A stretch of DNA of 64,000 nucleotides from Lunularia cruciata (taxonomy: Eukaryota; Streptophyta; Marchantiopsida; Lunulariales; Lunulariaceae). The stretch is from assembly GCA_948567375.1 (NCBI GenBank), contig OX419758.1:66097001-66161000 (forward strand). Reading direction: 5' to 3'. Position numbers and translations under genes: made by a program. Shown here piece by piece: positions 32,063 to 44,400 of this stretch (positions are counted from its first letter, which is position 1; the number at the start of each line of letters is the position of its first letter). Below the pieces are notes generated by a model. That model searched no databases. It was given only the letters and a program-made list of their open reading frames with translations, and was not told the DNA's origin.

Positions 32063-35000
32063 TGTGATAACCCAAAAATATCACTTTTGCGGTAATCAAG
32101 AAGTAAAGTTCATTTCTACAAAGATATGATTCAAAAATGGTCAAATATGAGGTAAACAGTAACAAACCAGTTCTTCTTGGTTGCTTCTTTAATCTCTCCA
32201 GTAGAAACCACACCTAGAAGAGAGTAACAAGCATTGATTACAATATTTCCAAACAAACTTTAATTGTGATGATTCAATTCTTCCTAAAGAAGGCTACTTC
32301 ACTATGAAACAACTTTGCTTTAGAATTGTGTTCCATCCTTCCACTAAAGGCACAACTTCCTCTATCAGAATTGCTTTGCATCAATCTAGTGTTGTGATCA
32401 CAAATGCAAAATACCACCAACTACAATTCCTTTTAGATCTATCAAGGCATTGATTTTATCACTATCCTTGGGATCAAACACACAAAATGAAATCAAAATT
32501 GCAAAATCCAACATCCAACACTCACTGATTTGCACTCAAATTTCTCCAAACACACACATGATTGATACTTGGAATTAAGCTGAAACAATGAGCACTGAGG
32601 TATAGCACTTTGCTTTACTCAACTTAAGAATTCAATATTGAACAAAAAATACTGCAAATGCCTCCTTTAAATAGGCAAAGCACTTGATAATTAATTAACA
32701 ACATACCATCTCCTAACAAATTTACCAACCTAGAAATCCAAAATAACAAACCAATTCTTCATATCTACCTCTTCATATCTAAAAACTATTACTACTCTGA
32801 TCTGATGTCAACCTTGACTTTGGGTTCTAAACCCAATGTTCCTTCATTCATTTCCCCTTCTTTGGGTCCATCTAATACTACTACTTCCTCCACAATTTCT
32901 AGTATTTCTTCACTCTACACTATAATTGCAGACATGGTTAATCTATCTACTTCTTTATCAGCTAACCCACTCTTCTCTAATGTCTTAGGCAACTCACTTG
33001 AAGACACTTGCACTCCTATTTCTACTACTTTGTACTTCTTATTCACCTTCATCTCACTACAAAGTCTATCCAAGTCTGATCTAACAAGATCTAATGTGAG
33101 ACAAACATTATCTCCTACTTCTAACATCTTTCTATCTACACAATCTCTCAAACAAATGAGAAGATTGTTCAAGTCTATATCCTTTGCCTTCCTTCTTCTT
33201 GTTTCTTGCACCAGCAACTTTGGCTCATGCAGCCTTGCCTCTTCTATCTTACCCCTTGGCCTAAGAACTTAGTATCACCTTCAACTCTTCCATGACTGCT
33301 CCTACTAAATCTGACTCCACTCTTGGAACTATCTTCTCCTTACTTCACTCTACCTTACTACCTTACTTCACTCTACCTCCAATTTGTTCCGGTACATTTT
33401 CAACTTGTCCTTGAATTTGGCCTTTAATGCTTCCTTCTCCTCCACATACTGGACTAGTTGACCTTGTACACTTCTGATCAACCTTTGCAATTGATCTTCC
33501 TCTTGATGTCTATTTGCTAACTCTCATTGCTAGGCTTGATCCTTCTCTATTGCACTCTTTCTCAAACTCTCCAACTCTTGCTCCATTATTGCTGCAATTG
33601 CCTTGGAGTATATGACTTCTACTCGGGCATCAGAAACTCCACACTTCATCATCTTGACCAATGCCTTTTGCTCCTTTAGCTCTTCACTATGCTTCACAAA
33701 GTTCTTATGCAAGGTATCAAGGCTTTTCTTTCAAAGAACTGCTTTAGCCTAAATTTGTGCAACCTCCTTCTCTCCTTGGGTTATCTTACTTCTCAACTCC
33801 GAGGTCTCTTCAATCTAGTGCCTAACCATTCTAACTCATCCTTCACTCCAGGATGATCCTATCCTTTTTTCACTCTTCTTTCTTCCTTTGTAGCTGCACC
33901 AACAAAGGGCACACAATCTTTGATAGATACTTGACTTTGATGTGTCTTTTTTCATCATCTCCCATGTCTTTGTCTTGGGTAGGCGCTTCTTTGGCTGGTG
34001 CTTTACCCCAAAGATGTGGTCTTTGTACCTTCAATGTTACACCATCGAAGCCCTCTTCTTCATCCTTTGCTTTGCTTGGACTTGCAACTACAGCTTGAGT
34101 ACTTTGTTTCAATCTTGCTGCCCTTGGAAATACCAAGGTAGCCTCTCCTGCTTGTTTGTCTTCTAACTTGAATGCATGCGACTCCAAACAAGGCTCGTCT
34201 TCTCCCTTCATTTGGTCAATTGCCTCATGGAACTCCCGCTCTTCCTCTCCAACAACCTCTTTCCCCAGTTGCTTAAACTTTGGGCTTTCCCTCACTCTTG
34301 TTGCTAGACTCTCCACTCTAGAGAGTGAACTCTTCTTTTGCTCTCGAGTCTTTACCCTTTGACTCAGTTTTTCCTTCGAATTCTTCCTCCAAAGATGGTT
34401 CCTTCACTTCTATTGGTGTTGGCTTTGGATTTAGCCTTCTTATCTTTTGTGGTTGTATCGACATGATTCTTCCTTTGGGTCTACTTCACTTTCTTGGCAT
34501 GGGCATATCCACTGATGCTTTCTTCTCCTTCCTACTCTTGAGGTTGTAGTCATTGCCTTCTCAAATCGATTGATATAGTATTGCTCATCTCCATCTGTTT
34601 CTCTCTATAAGTTGGGGTGAAAGTGGGACGCCATCTGTCCTCTCTCCTCCAAGCTAAGTAAGTGTAATTCAAAGTAGAAGTGATGGGGCATCATATCCAT
34701 TCTCCAACTGGTAATCATCTGCCCGACGCGTTGGTGCAAACACTTTGCCCAATCTACCACTTCTCTTGGAAACATCTAGTGGAAGAACACCGCTTGCTAC
34801 ATTGTTACATAGGTGGTTTGTTCTAGATTAAACATGACCATCATCATACTGATGATCCTCCTTTGTACTAGGTCCTTATAACTATCCACCTTGTAACCAT
34901 TCTTGGTACAAGGTCTGTTGAATAAATTCTTCACCTTGACACTTTCTTCCAAAGACTCACACTTCCTATAGAAGGTGACTCTCCCTACTTCCCATGCTTC

Positions 35001-35772
35001 TCTCCCCAAGACTAATCTCCAATCTGACTTAGTCCATCAAGCCGGATTTCCTCTCTTCCCTTCATGCTTGGACCCATCTCTGTAGTTGCTGGCGGCAATT
35101 TCTGCCATGAAGCTTGGAAACCTCAAATTCCAATTCCAAGCCAAAAATTTGATGCAAAGTCTGTTCAAGACTTCAATCCTTGCCACTACATCCAATAGAC
35201 AAATTGCAAGACCTCTCATTGCAATCTGCTTATTCCTCTTTAGAGCCATTGTGTGCTTCTCCACTCTCGGTCTCTGAAAGATCAAACCCTCCCCAAAACC
35301 TAAGATTCTAACTCCCTCAGGACAACTATTGAGAAGCCTAGGATATTGTCATAACATTTCAGAATGCCCGTGATGACATCTCAATTTTATAGTCTTTTGT
35401 TGATTGATCATTCTTCAGTTGATCTTCAATTGATAAGACAATTCTGCATGTCTATTTTCTATCACTCTCAATGTCTTCTTGATCCCAAGGTAGTCAAGTT
35501 CTTTACACATGCTTTTTTGATTGGCTGAACCTGAGGAAGAGTTATTATAGATTCTTTGGATTGGGTTGCGCATCCTGATACAAAGTCCTTTGTCTTTGGC
35601 TTCATGCTTCTGTCCATCCAACCCGAGTCTTTTTGACTCTGACCCGAGGTCAACTTTGAATCTATGCCAAACACATGATTCTTCTTGTTTCTTCCACATT
35701 TAGCCTTCCTTTGGCTTTAACAATGCACTTCTTCTTTAAAACTTATTAAAAACTAAAAATGTGGGTACCAAA
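32063..35772 (-). mobile_element. Unrecognised 3.7-kb element with TG...CA-type ends and coiled-coil ORF
   Basis: Flanked by exact 5-bp duplications GAAGT (32058-32062 and 35773-35777). Minus-strand ends are TTTGGTACCCAC and GGGTTATCACA; the other copy has TGTGGTACCCAC and GGGTTGTCACA. The coding relic runs from an ATG near 35246 through an N-terminal domain (34797-35285, FLAWNW... KNGYKVDSYKDLVQR), an acidic middle (33870-34316), a coil (33530-33712) and a conserved block (32915-33217). No RT, integrase or transposase was found. The ends and 5-bp duplication suggest an LTR-type insertion, perhaps a very large solo LTR with an ORF, or a non-autonomous element. Confidence 0.7.
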
Positions 35773-35777
35773 GAAGT

Positions 35778-36895
35778 ATCTTCTCCCTTTGGTATTTGGT
35801 TATCTACAAGTCCAAGGTCATAATCCAAACCTTAGAATTCTCTAACTTGCTGCAAATGCTACTTACCACTTCTTCAACCTTGGCTAACAATTGGTCTGCA
35901 TACCCAACTTGGATGGCCTTCTTTTTGATTTGCAAGGTTCCAAATTTGAGTTGTAGCCTTTTGAATTTTTCCTCCTACCTCTTTTGGCCTAGATCAAGGA
36001 AGAGTTCTATCTCTTTACATAAAAAATTTCCTACATCAAGGCATTCACCTTCTTTGCATCTTCCTTGTACAAGTTTCTTGCCTTTGTCCTCCTTTGCCTT
36101 TTGAGTGTAGATCTCTTTATGCATGTTGTGCATCAAGGTGGTATAATCCACTATCTTAATGCACTCCTTTTGATATTGGGGAAGTAAAAAAAGCTCTATA
36201 AATTGAAGTTTGTTCCAATTGAGCATATGATAAAGTGCACTCCTTCCTTCATTTGCACTCGGGTTGCTTAGACCAATCCTTCCTTAACTTTGGTATGCAC
36301 TTCTAGTAGAGGGTCTTTGGCTTCCTCTTTTACTTCCACTTTGGCTTTGACATCCACTTCTTCTTCTAGTTCTACTTCAAGCCAAAATTCTTGTTCTAGT
36401 TGGTCTTTGATGTTCATTTTCTTCCTAAACACCTACTTCTTGATTAGGAGGTTCTTTGGAGCAATGGAATGTCTCCCCTTGTTCTCTCTAGTTTTGTCCT
36501 CTTGTCCTACACTTTGTTTGGAGTTTGGAGCAGATTGGGCATCTTCATATGCTCCTCTTCTCCTTGTGTGGAGATAGACTCCTACAAGGTGAAAGAACCA
36601 TGCTTTTCTTCCTCTTTAGCCTCCTCCTCCTCCAAGGAAACTTTTATCACCTGAGGATTATTCCTCATTCCTTGGCTGGTCTTGGAGACTTTGCTGCAGG
36701 GGTCCACTTTTTCTTCATCTTTTTTTTTACCACTTCTTCCTTCATTGGCACAAATTCTTTTATTGTTGCATACTTTGCATCTGCTTCCCAATATTTCTTA
36801 ATTCATGATTTGCCTTTGGGTTGCATGGCAAAGTACACAACTGGATAGAAATGTCTTGGGAACTTCTTGCACTCCTCTATAGTTATTAAATTAAG
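35778..36895 (-). pseudogene. Charged coiled-coil coding relic hosting the 3.7-kb insertion
   Basis: Minus-strand pieces at 36582-36791 (VIKVSLEEEEAKEEEKHG) and 35975-36226 (KEDKGKKLVQGRCKEGE), with KKKAIQVGYADQLLAKVEEV near 35850-35920, form a lysine/glutamate-rich, coil-like protein broken by several stops. It resembles the acidic and coiled parts of the unknown element protein and may be an older copy of a related family. Function not recognised. Confidence 0.45.
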
Positions 36896-36954
36896 CCTCA
36901 TGTAGAAATGGACCACAAAGGAAGCAAAGTAAGTTACCGGTAATATAATACCAG

Positions 36955-36993
36955 TACTACTATAATACCGGTATTACTGATATTATAGTAGTA
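36955..36993. repeat. 13-bp inverted repeat with nested palindrome
   Basis: TACTACTATAATA at 36955-36967 pairs exactly with TATTATAGTAGTA at 36981-36993. AATACCGGTATT, a perfect 12-bp palindrome, overlaps the left arm and loop at 36964-36975. It lies between a minus-strand coding relic and a plus-strand gypsy relic. Confidence 0.85.
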
Positions 36994-36999
36994 TCAAAG

Positions 37000-37699
37000 G
37001 CATCCATGCATTAGGTGTTAGGTCAAGCTATGGACGTGAATTTTTTAACTTGCATTGTGAGCCTTAGCTTGGCAGAGCAACGTAGGATGCACTTGATAGG
37101 CATCACCACTTGGACACTTATGAGCTTTGTGCCTATTAAGACAATTTAGGCACATGTTGCAAGCAATGGACCAAGTGGGCAAGGTATTCTTGGGATACAA
37201 CCAATGGCTACTAGTGGGAGTGGTCTACTTGGGGTCCATCCAAGTGAACATGGTCTACTTGGGTTACACCTTTGGTCTACTTGGGATGTAATTAAAGGTC
37301 ATATGGAGCTTGCAACCAAAGTAGAGGGAGTTTTCCACACTAAGGTTGAGAAATCTAGTGGTTAGAAGCATGACATTATTGCTTCCAAGGCCCAATGTAG
37401 CAACCAATAAGTACATCTTCCACTCCTACATTAATTATAGAGGATACTTGGGAGCCAGATATTGGACCCAAGCTTACAAGAGGAGAAAGATGGAGAGTTT
37501 GGAGGTTCTTGAGGAACTACATGAGTTGTTTTGCCTTCAATATGAAGGATTTGGATGCTCCAAATAGACTTGGTATTTGGATTGAGCTTACTAGTGATAC
37601 AATAGTTTTTCAACGTCCCTAGATATAGTGATATGGAGAGAGCATTGATTTAGAGCCAAAGTAAAGACCTTTTGAAGCTAGTTTGGTGGAGATTTCACA
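37000..37699. other. Flank of a gypsy relic, no clear gene
   Basis: May include the degenerate 5' part (gag or protease) of the plus-strand gypsy copy. No protease or zinc-knuckle motif could be read. Plus-strand frame 37346-37567 is not recognised. Confidence 0.35.
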
Positions 37700-39960
37700 T
37701 AGAGAGTATGCTTGAGCTACAATGATGCTAGCCAAGAAGGATATGCATGGCAACTACATAGATAGGCAAATGTGTGGAAATTACCATCATATCAACCAAC
37801 AAACTAGGGCTGATTGGTATGCCATGCCTACACAAGAAGAGATCTTTGATATGATTGGGCATGCAAAGATCTTCAATACTTTGGATCTTTGAGCAAGATA
37901 TCATCAATTGTTGATTAGGGAGGAGGATAAGTCCAAGAAAACATTTTGGGTTATTGATCCTCATGGAAAGGATGTATTATATCAATAGAAGTTCTTACCA
38001 TTTGGGTTAAAGAATACTCCTACCAAGTTCCAAATGGTTATGGATAGGATCCTAGAAGGATTGGATTTTTCTTAGTGTTATATTGATGCTATTTTGGTCT
38101 ATAGCATTACTATGGAGGAGCATGAGAGATATTTGTTGGAGATGTTTGAGATGTTGAGATCTCATGAACTCAAATTACATATTGTGAAGTGCAAATTTTT
38201 CTATGAGTAGGTTGAGTATTTGGGTCACACTATCTACCTTGGAGGACTTGGTGTTTAGTAGACTAAGGTGGATGCTATTGCACATACTCCTTAGCCTACA
38301 AATGTGAGCATAGTTCAAGCATTCCTTAAGGTGGTAAACTTCTATAGCCAATATGTTAGAGGATTTAGTGCCATTGCCAAAGGTCTTGATAGAGCTGACC
38401 AAGCTTACACAAGAATGGTGTTTGTGTGCAAGAGAGAGCTTTTATAGAGCTCAAGTAGAGGTTGACATGTGCCCCCTATTCTTAGGAGACCAATCAGAGT
38501 ATGACCATTCTAGATTCATACTGATTGGAGTATTGGGGCTTGGAGGAGTGTTCACCCCAAATGAGGATGAGAAGGAGTTTGTGGTGGCCTATGCTAGTCA
38601 CTCCAACAATTCAGAAAATGCAAAGTATAGTTCATATAAGAGGGAGTGCTTGGTAGCAATATCGGCAGTAGCAAATTTCCAATGTTACCTATTCGGTAAT
38701 CCCTTCACTCTCATCATTGATTATCAACCATTAAAGTGGTTGATGCAATCTAACAAGCTTTTAAGGAAGCTTGCACTATGTGCTCTGATTTTACAAGTGT
38801 ATAATTTTATGATTATTCACAAACCTAGAGTGGTGAACCATGATACAAATATATTGAGTAGAAACCCATGTCTCAACCAACAAGTTTAGACCGGAGACAT
38901 GGTGAGGCAAATGAGGAGATAGTGCCAGGTTGGCATACATCTACCTTTCTATGCATAAATTTGAAGGCTTTGGTGGTATCTCTCTCAGTGCATACAAGAG
39001 GAGTTATTGAGGTCCTAGATCTCAAGGGTGGAGATATTGGTATAGTTTAGCAAGACATTCATGATGATATCTTAGTGATGGATTATCTTTGCACTGTTGT
39101 TGTGGGTGGCACAATTGGTGCCAAGGAGAGAGACCATGTTCTTTAGCAAGCTAGGCAGTTTAGATTGGAGGGCAAATATCTTCTTCATGTATGGGAGAAT
39201 GGTAGAGTGTGAGTAGAACCACTTTTATCTTAGAGACCACATTTGGCCCGTGATGCTCATGAGGAGCTAGGATATTTGGGAGGAAAGCATACATATAACT
39301 TAATCCAAATTCATTATTGGTAGCGTGATATGAAAACTAATGTATAGTAGTTTGTTACCATATATGTGGGTTGTGACCAAGTTAGAGCATCATTTAATGC
39401 TCTTATGCCACAATTACACCATTACCTATCATGGGATTGGGTTACCATTGGAATTTGGGTTTTGTTGGACCTTTATCATTGATTGTGAGATATCATTGGT
39501 ATATTTTGGTTATGGTGGAGCACTTCTCTAATTGGATTCCGTTGGTGGCACTTCTTGACAAGTCCAGTGAAGGGACAACTTACTTATCCTTAGATTGGGT
39601 TCTTTGATATTTTGGTACACTAATTGAAGTTTTGACTGATTAGGGTACAAAGTTATTGGATGAGTTTCGGGTCTTAAGTAACAAGGCCTTGTTGATAATT
39701 TTACTACCTCCCAAGATCACCTTGAGATAGATGGCTTAACAGATAGAGTGGTTTAGAAGGTGAAGATATGATTGCATAAGTATGGTTGTAGAGAGGCCAC
39801 CTTGGAGATTGGGATCTCAAGTTACCTTGTTTGGCCATGGGCTATCAATTCAACAAGCAAGCCTCCTTAGAATCATTTTCTTCTTACTTTCTATTGGACA
39901 AGATCCAAATTTACCTACAGCCATTCATTAAGGTGCATTGTAATTTTGGACTTAGATGAT
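37700..39960 (+). pseudogene. Ty3/gypsy pol relic (RT, RNase H, integrase)
   Basis: RT is readable across 37750-38330: LLIREEDKSKKTFWVIDPHG, KFLPFGLKNTPTKFQM and CYIDAILVYS, where the catalytic DD is D-A. RNase H is an open frame at 38353-38889 (VVAYASHSNNSENAKYSSYK, DYQPLKWLMQSNK, VNHDTNILSRNP). Integrase remnants run from about 39230 (HLARDAHEELGYLGGKHTY) to 39960. Most in-frame stops are TAG where the family has CAG. No LTRs could be delimited. It is a different lineage from the chromovirus at 18.5-24 kb. Confidence 0.8.
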
Positions 39961-41040
39961 CTAGATATAGGTAATTTAGTAATTTTTGTAGTTACTCATG
40001 GAATACTTGTGGATGGTCCAATTTTATATTAGGGCTAATGATCACATGGTGGGACTGACCATCAATTGCACCGTTGGATGTACTATCAATAGCAATGTTA
40101 GGGCTTGAGACCTAGGTAGATCAAAGAGGTATATGATCAAAGTGTAACTCCAAGAGCTCACTTATCTAATGTTGAGCCTTTGAGTTCTTGGCTATGGTAG
40201 ATAGATATTGGCGAGCATCATTTGGAGTCTCTTAGCTAGAGTGGGTGTGGCTTGATTGTAATCAATGCTCAAGTGTTGGCAAATTGTTGAGTGAAGGATC
40301 AAGTATAGATCTAATTTGGGTGTGATTTGAGTAGAAGAATGAACTGATTATTGTGGCACTTTAGAGTTCATGTATGACTTATGTGTGAGTTGTGCTTCTA
40401 AAGTGTATGATGTTGATAATGATGTATGTTGTGTGGCAATGTATATATGCATGACAACAAAGCACGAACAAACAAAAAGGAACGTAATGAAAAAGAGAAC
40501 CATCCAAGTATTGAACAACCCACAATGGCAAAAGTCCTAAAGATGAGGGAAGAGGAGTCCACATGAGAACAAGTACAGGACTAGAGTGGAGGTGCAAATG
40601 CAGACAGAAATACATCCATAGTTCACAAGGAGGAGAAAGCAAAGAGAGGATCAACCTAAAAGACCACAACTAGCAAATGATGAGCAAACAAAGAATGACA
40701 ATAATACCAAAAAAATTCCTATACCACTTGAAGTGCAAAGGTAATTCACCCTTGTAATTAATGATGGTCTATACTATAAACATGGTGGTGCCGATGATAG
40801 AGGATTTAGAAGATTTTATGCCATTTTATTAGGAACTTGACCCTACTATCCACAACCTAACAACACTTGCACTACACTTGCACAAACTTGCTCAAAATGA
40901 CTACAAAGGAAAAATTCTTCCTTTTTAGTGACTTAAACAAAGCACAAAAGAAGCTCAAGGAGGAAGTAAACAACTCCCAAGAGAAAGATAGGATCTTAAG
41001 AAGTTTTAAAAGGAAGAATTGACACAACATGAGTAAAACA
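39961..41040. other. AT-rich flank without a gene
   Basis: Follows the gypsy relic and probably includes its 3' end. From about 40450 the plus strand is A-rich (lysine-rich if translated) and appears to be the degenerate start of the coiled-coil relic at 41050-41640. Stops are frequent. Confidence 0.35.
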
Positions 41041-41640
41041 AGGTAGTCTTATGGCATCTGAAAGTAGAAGTGGACACCCTCAATGATAAGGTTTTCAAAC
41101 AAAAAACCTGACCCAAAGACCAACTACAAGCATGAGAGGAAGAAGTGGTGGCACTACAACAAGAGTTGGATAATTCTCATACCAAGACTATTACCGCAAG
41201 ATCTTGCTACAAGAATTACAAGGAGATTATGGGCCTTAATGAGCAAGAGCTCATTACAAGCCTAAAGTGTCAATGAGAGAAGGAAGACAAGCTAAAGGTT
41301 TGTGAGGAGCTGACAAAGGAACTCAAAAGCAAGCATACAAACTTGGAGAACAAAAGAGCAAGTCTACTCACAATGATAGGGCATACCACCACTTAACTTT
41401 TGAATCAATTGGAACAAATAACAATTGAATATCCATAGCATGTGAAAGTGAAGGACTTCAAGATGCAAATCAATGCATTGGAGAGAAAGGTCTATACAAA
41501 TAACCAACTCAAGGCATTGTCTATCAAGTTGCTTACCTATACCATCTCCAAGTTCTGGGAGAAATAGATCAATTTTGTACAAGAAGTTTGCAACTACAAT
41601 GAAACAACAATGAAACAATGAAATATAAATCCCGGAAGAC
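41041..41640 (+). pseudogene. Coiled-coil coding relic
   Basis: Plus-strand translation shows a heptad-rich protein with several stops (VVALQQELDNSHTKTI, KVCEELTKELKSKHTNLENK, MQINALERKVYTNNQLK). It is homologous to the minus-strand relic at 28640-28890. Probably the C-terminal coil of the same broad family of element proteins. Confidence 0.5.
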
Positions 41641-42055
41641 CCAAGGGTCAAAAGGCTGGAAACAAAATAAAAAACACATGAAATGTGAGCCTAGGCAAGA
41701 GCCTAGGGCATCTGACCAATCTGTAACAAATTGGTCTGATGTAAACTAATCTCCATCATATACTTCCCTAACGCTAAAGCTTCAATTTGTAAGAGAGTTG
41801 AGAAATCACTACAAGTAATCTGATGTGTAACTCTAATCTGCATGTAACAAGGGCAATCAACAAACACATGGTGCTCATCCTCAACTTTGCTCATAGTACA
41901 CAATTTGCAAAGTCGCATGGAGTGCTCTATCTGCTGCCAACGTCCTTGTTCTACTTCTAGTCTATGAGAACTAGTTCTATACTGAGCAATAACATGTCTA
42001 AGTGAAGTAGAATTCCTAGCCAAGAGATAATCTTGCTCACAATACACCAACATTT
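41641..42055 (-). mobile_element. LINE-type retrotransposon 3' fragment
   Basis: Minus-strand frame 41703-42053 carries SSHRLEVEQGRWQQIEHSM, then RLCKLCTMSKVEDEHHVFVD and CPCYMQIR, the zinc-like tail of LINE reverse transcriptases. The 3' UTR ends in a TTCATTGTT-based tail. It interrupts the dispersed repeat shared with 28440-28890. CTTCTTGTA occurs at both junctions on the minus strand and is a plausible 9-bp target duplication. 5'-truncated, as usual for LINEs. Confidence 0.72.
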
Positions 42056-44400
42056 ACAAGAAGGAGCTTGTAGAGGTCATCCAAATATGCAAAGGAGAGT
42101 GAAGTTTTTTGTAGGTGCTGCAAGATTTTCCAAAGAACAAGTAACAACTTAGTACAAAACAAGCAACATCCAACTTTGTATAGATTAAGTACAATCCATC
42201 TCGTAATTATGATAAGGTTGTTTTCATAGTCATATCCCAACATTCTTCATAATTGTACATGTTTTGTACATATTTAGTTTACACTATAAAGATCTTAAGT
42301 TAGCTTGTCACTTGACAAAATAGCAGTAGATGACAAGACAAGATGGCAAGGTGGCTATTCCACATGGACCACATCTATTTAAGATTAGATCTGGATAAGA
42401 TAAAGAATGGATTAGTGAGACATAGGTGCAATTAGAAGATCTCTATGACATTATAGCCATTTGATTGCTTGGGCAACAAAGTAGGAAATGTATAAAAGGC
42501 TTGGTGTTCATTGCATTCATTTGATGCATCTTTATTTTGCAATAAATGAAGTTTATACCATGAAGACCTTTGAGTCATTTGGTGCATCTTTCTTTTGCAA
42601 TAAATGAAATTTTTACCATCAAGACCTTTGAGTCAATGTATGAATATTTATCTACACTTTGTATGAATGGATAACCATATGCTTAATTGAGTAAAAGTGA
42701 GGAATCTTGACATAGAAGCAAAAGCACTTGTATGAGAGGAATCATGTCTGTTGGACCAAATTATTTATCTCAATGGCCTCAAAAGAAGTCAGGGATGATC
42801 TAATGATAAGCTACAAAAAGTCTTTGTTATTGTATAGTAATGAAAAATCAAAAGATTAAGCAACGTGATCCATCTCAAACTCTTGCAAAGTCATATCTTC
42901 TAAGAAGGGTAGAAAACTCCTCCAGAATTGTAGTCATCAAGGTGACTGGACACTTGGAGGATTTTTCTCCCTCTTCATACCCACATCTAGGATGTTGCTT
43001 GTTGAACCCCATAGGACTATTGAACTCATACAAGCACAAACTTTGTGAAATGAGAAAGGACTTCAATATACATGAGTGTCTTAACTACATCAACCTTGAA
43101 TCCAGTCGGACTTGAAGAAGACTGTGAAATTTGGAGGTGAAGTGACCTTTGTTATGAACAAACCATCATATTCAAGAATAACATTAGATTAGACTTATAG
43201 TGAGCATGATTTCTTCTAATTTATCATTTTGTAGTGCGCTAGGTGTGGTGACACTACACTCTTTTGGGACTGAATATGCCCAAGAGGTTAAATATGAAAT
43301 AGTATACATCATAGTGACACTTTTATCTTGTTTTAGTCACGTCCAACTCATATCTACATGGGATTAACCAATTCTTACTAATTTATTATGTACTTGAATG
43401 ACGTTATGTCTTAAATTTCTTATGCTCATGATTTTATCTACTTATGATTTCTGAAATTGATAACATAGTTCTAAGTAGATCTAAATTATAACTAATAGTA
43501 GTAGTTTTTCTCCATATATGATTTTTTAGAGAAGAATTCTAGAGAAATAAAGTGATGATCTAAAAAAGTTTGTAATCATGAAGTGAAAATTAAAAAAAGT
43601 AACTCATGTTTATGAAACTTTAGTAAATGATTTTATCTTATACTTAAAATCAACTATGTAATTGATGTTAAACATATAATCAAATAAATAATAACCAATT
43701 AGATATTTCTATTTTTACATGTGAAAGATCTAAAGACTTTATTAATGGTCTTAATTGATGGCAAGATGATAGGACTAATAAAGCTAAAAACCTTTTAAAG
43801 GATTTGGAGATGTTAAACTCAGAACTGTTATGATAAGGAAGTGTTAAGAATAAATCAGAGATCATATATATATTCTCATAATTTTAAATTAACTATATAT
43901 AACTCAAAATTCCATGTTGAACATCTGTTGCAAGTTAGATACGTTAGAATATCAAAAACAAAACAGAAGAAAAGACAAGGTTATAATCTTGTTGTATAAC
44001 ATCCCTCTTAGTTATAAGGTTAAAAAGACTAGTAAGAATGGTTATTCTGTAATGTTCTAATCATACTAGTGATAAATAGTATTTTTTCCCCGAGATTAAG
44101 AATTGTGGATTTAATGTACTCTTGAAAATATACAGAAACTAGATTGCACTAAAAGCTGTCTTGAGTAATTTGAAGAAATATTAATTTATATCACAAGAAT
44201 AATGGAATAGACGATTTTCATCTCCAATTTGAGAATTGAAGGTCTATACGTTCTTCAAGAATATATATAGTCTATCTTTCTCCAGTATCTCTTCAATAGA
44301 GTTCTCACTTTGTATTAGTAGGCATCCTTTCCATGTAATCACATCTTAAAGATGGTGTTTCCAAAATATCATACTCCCCAAATATTAATAACACAAGATT
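42056..44400. other. AT-rich repeat-derived region without a gene
   Basis: 42056-42245 continues the dispersed repeat related (inverted) to 28440-28650. 42518-42634 has a 59-bp tandem duplication. 43240-43300 holds an inverted LTR-like block. No reading frame could be supported, and base composition is strongly AT-rich up to about 44.4 kb. Confidence 0.4.
42518..42634 (+). repeat. Imperfect 59-bp tandem duplication
   Basis: Two units contain TTTTGCAATAAATGAA and end in AAGACCTTTGAGTC, with a few substitutions between them. Confidence 0.8.
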
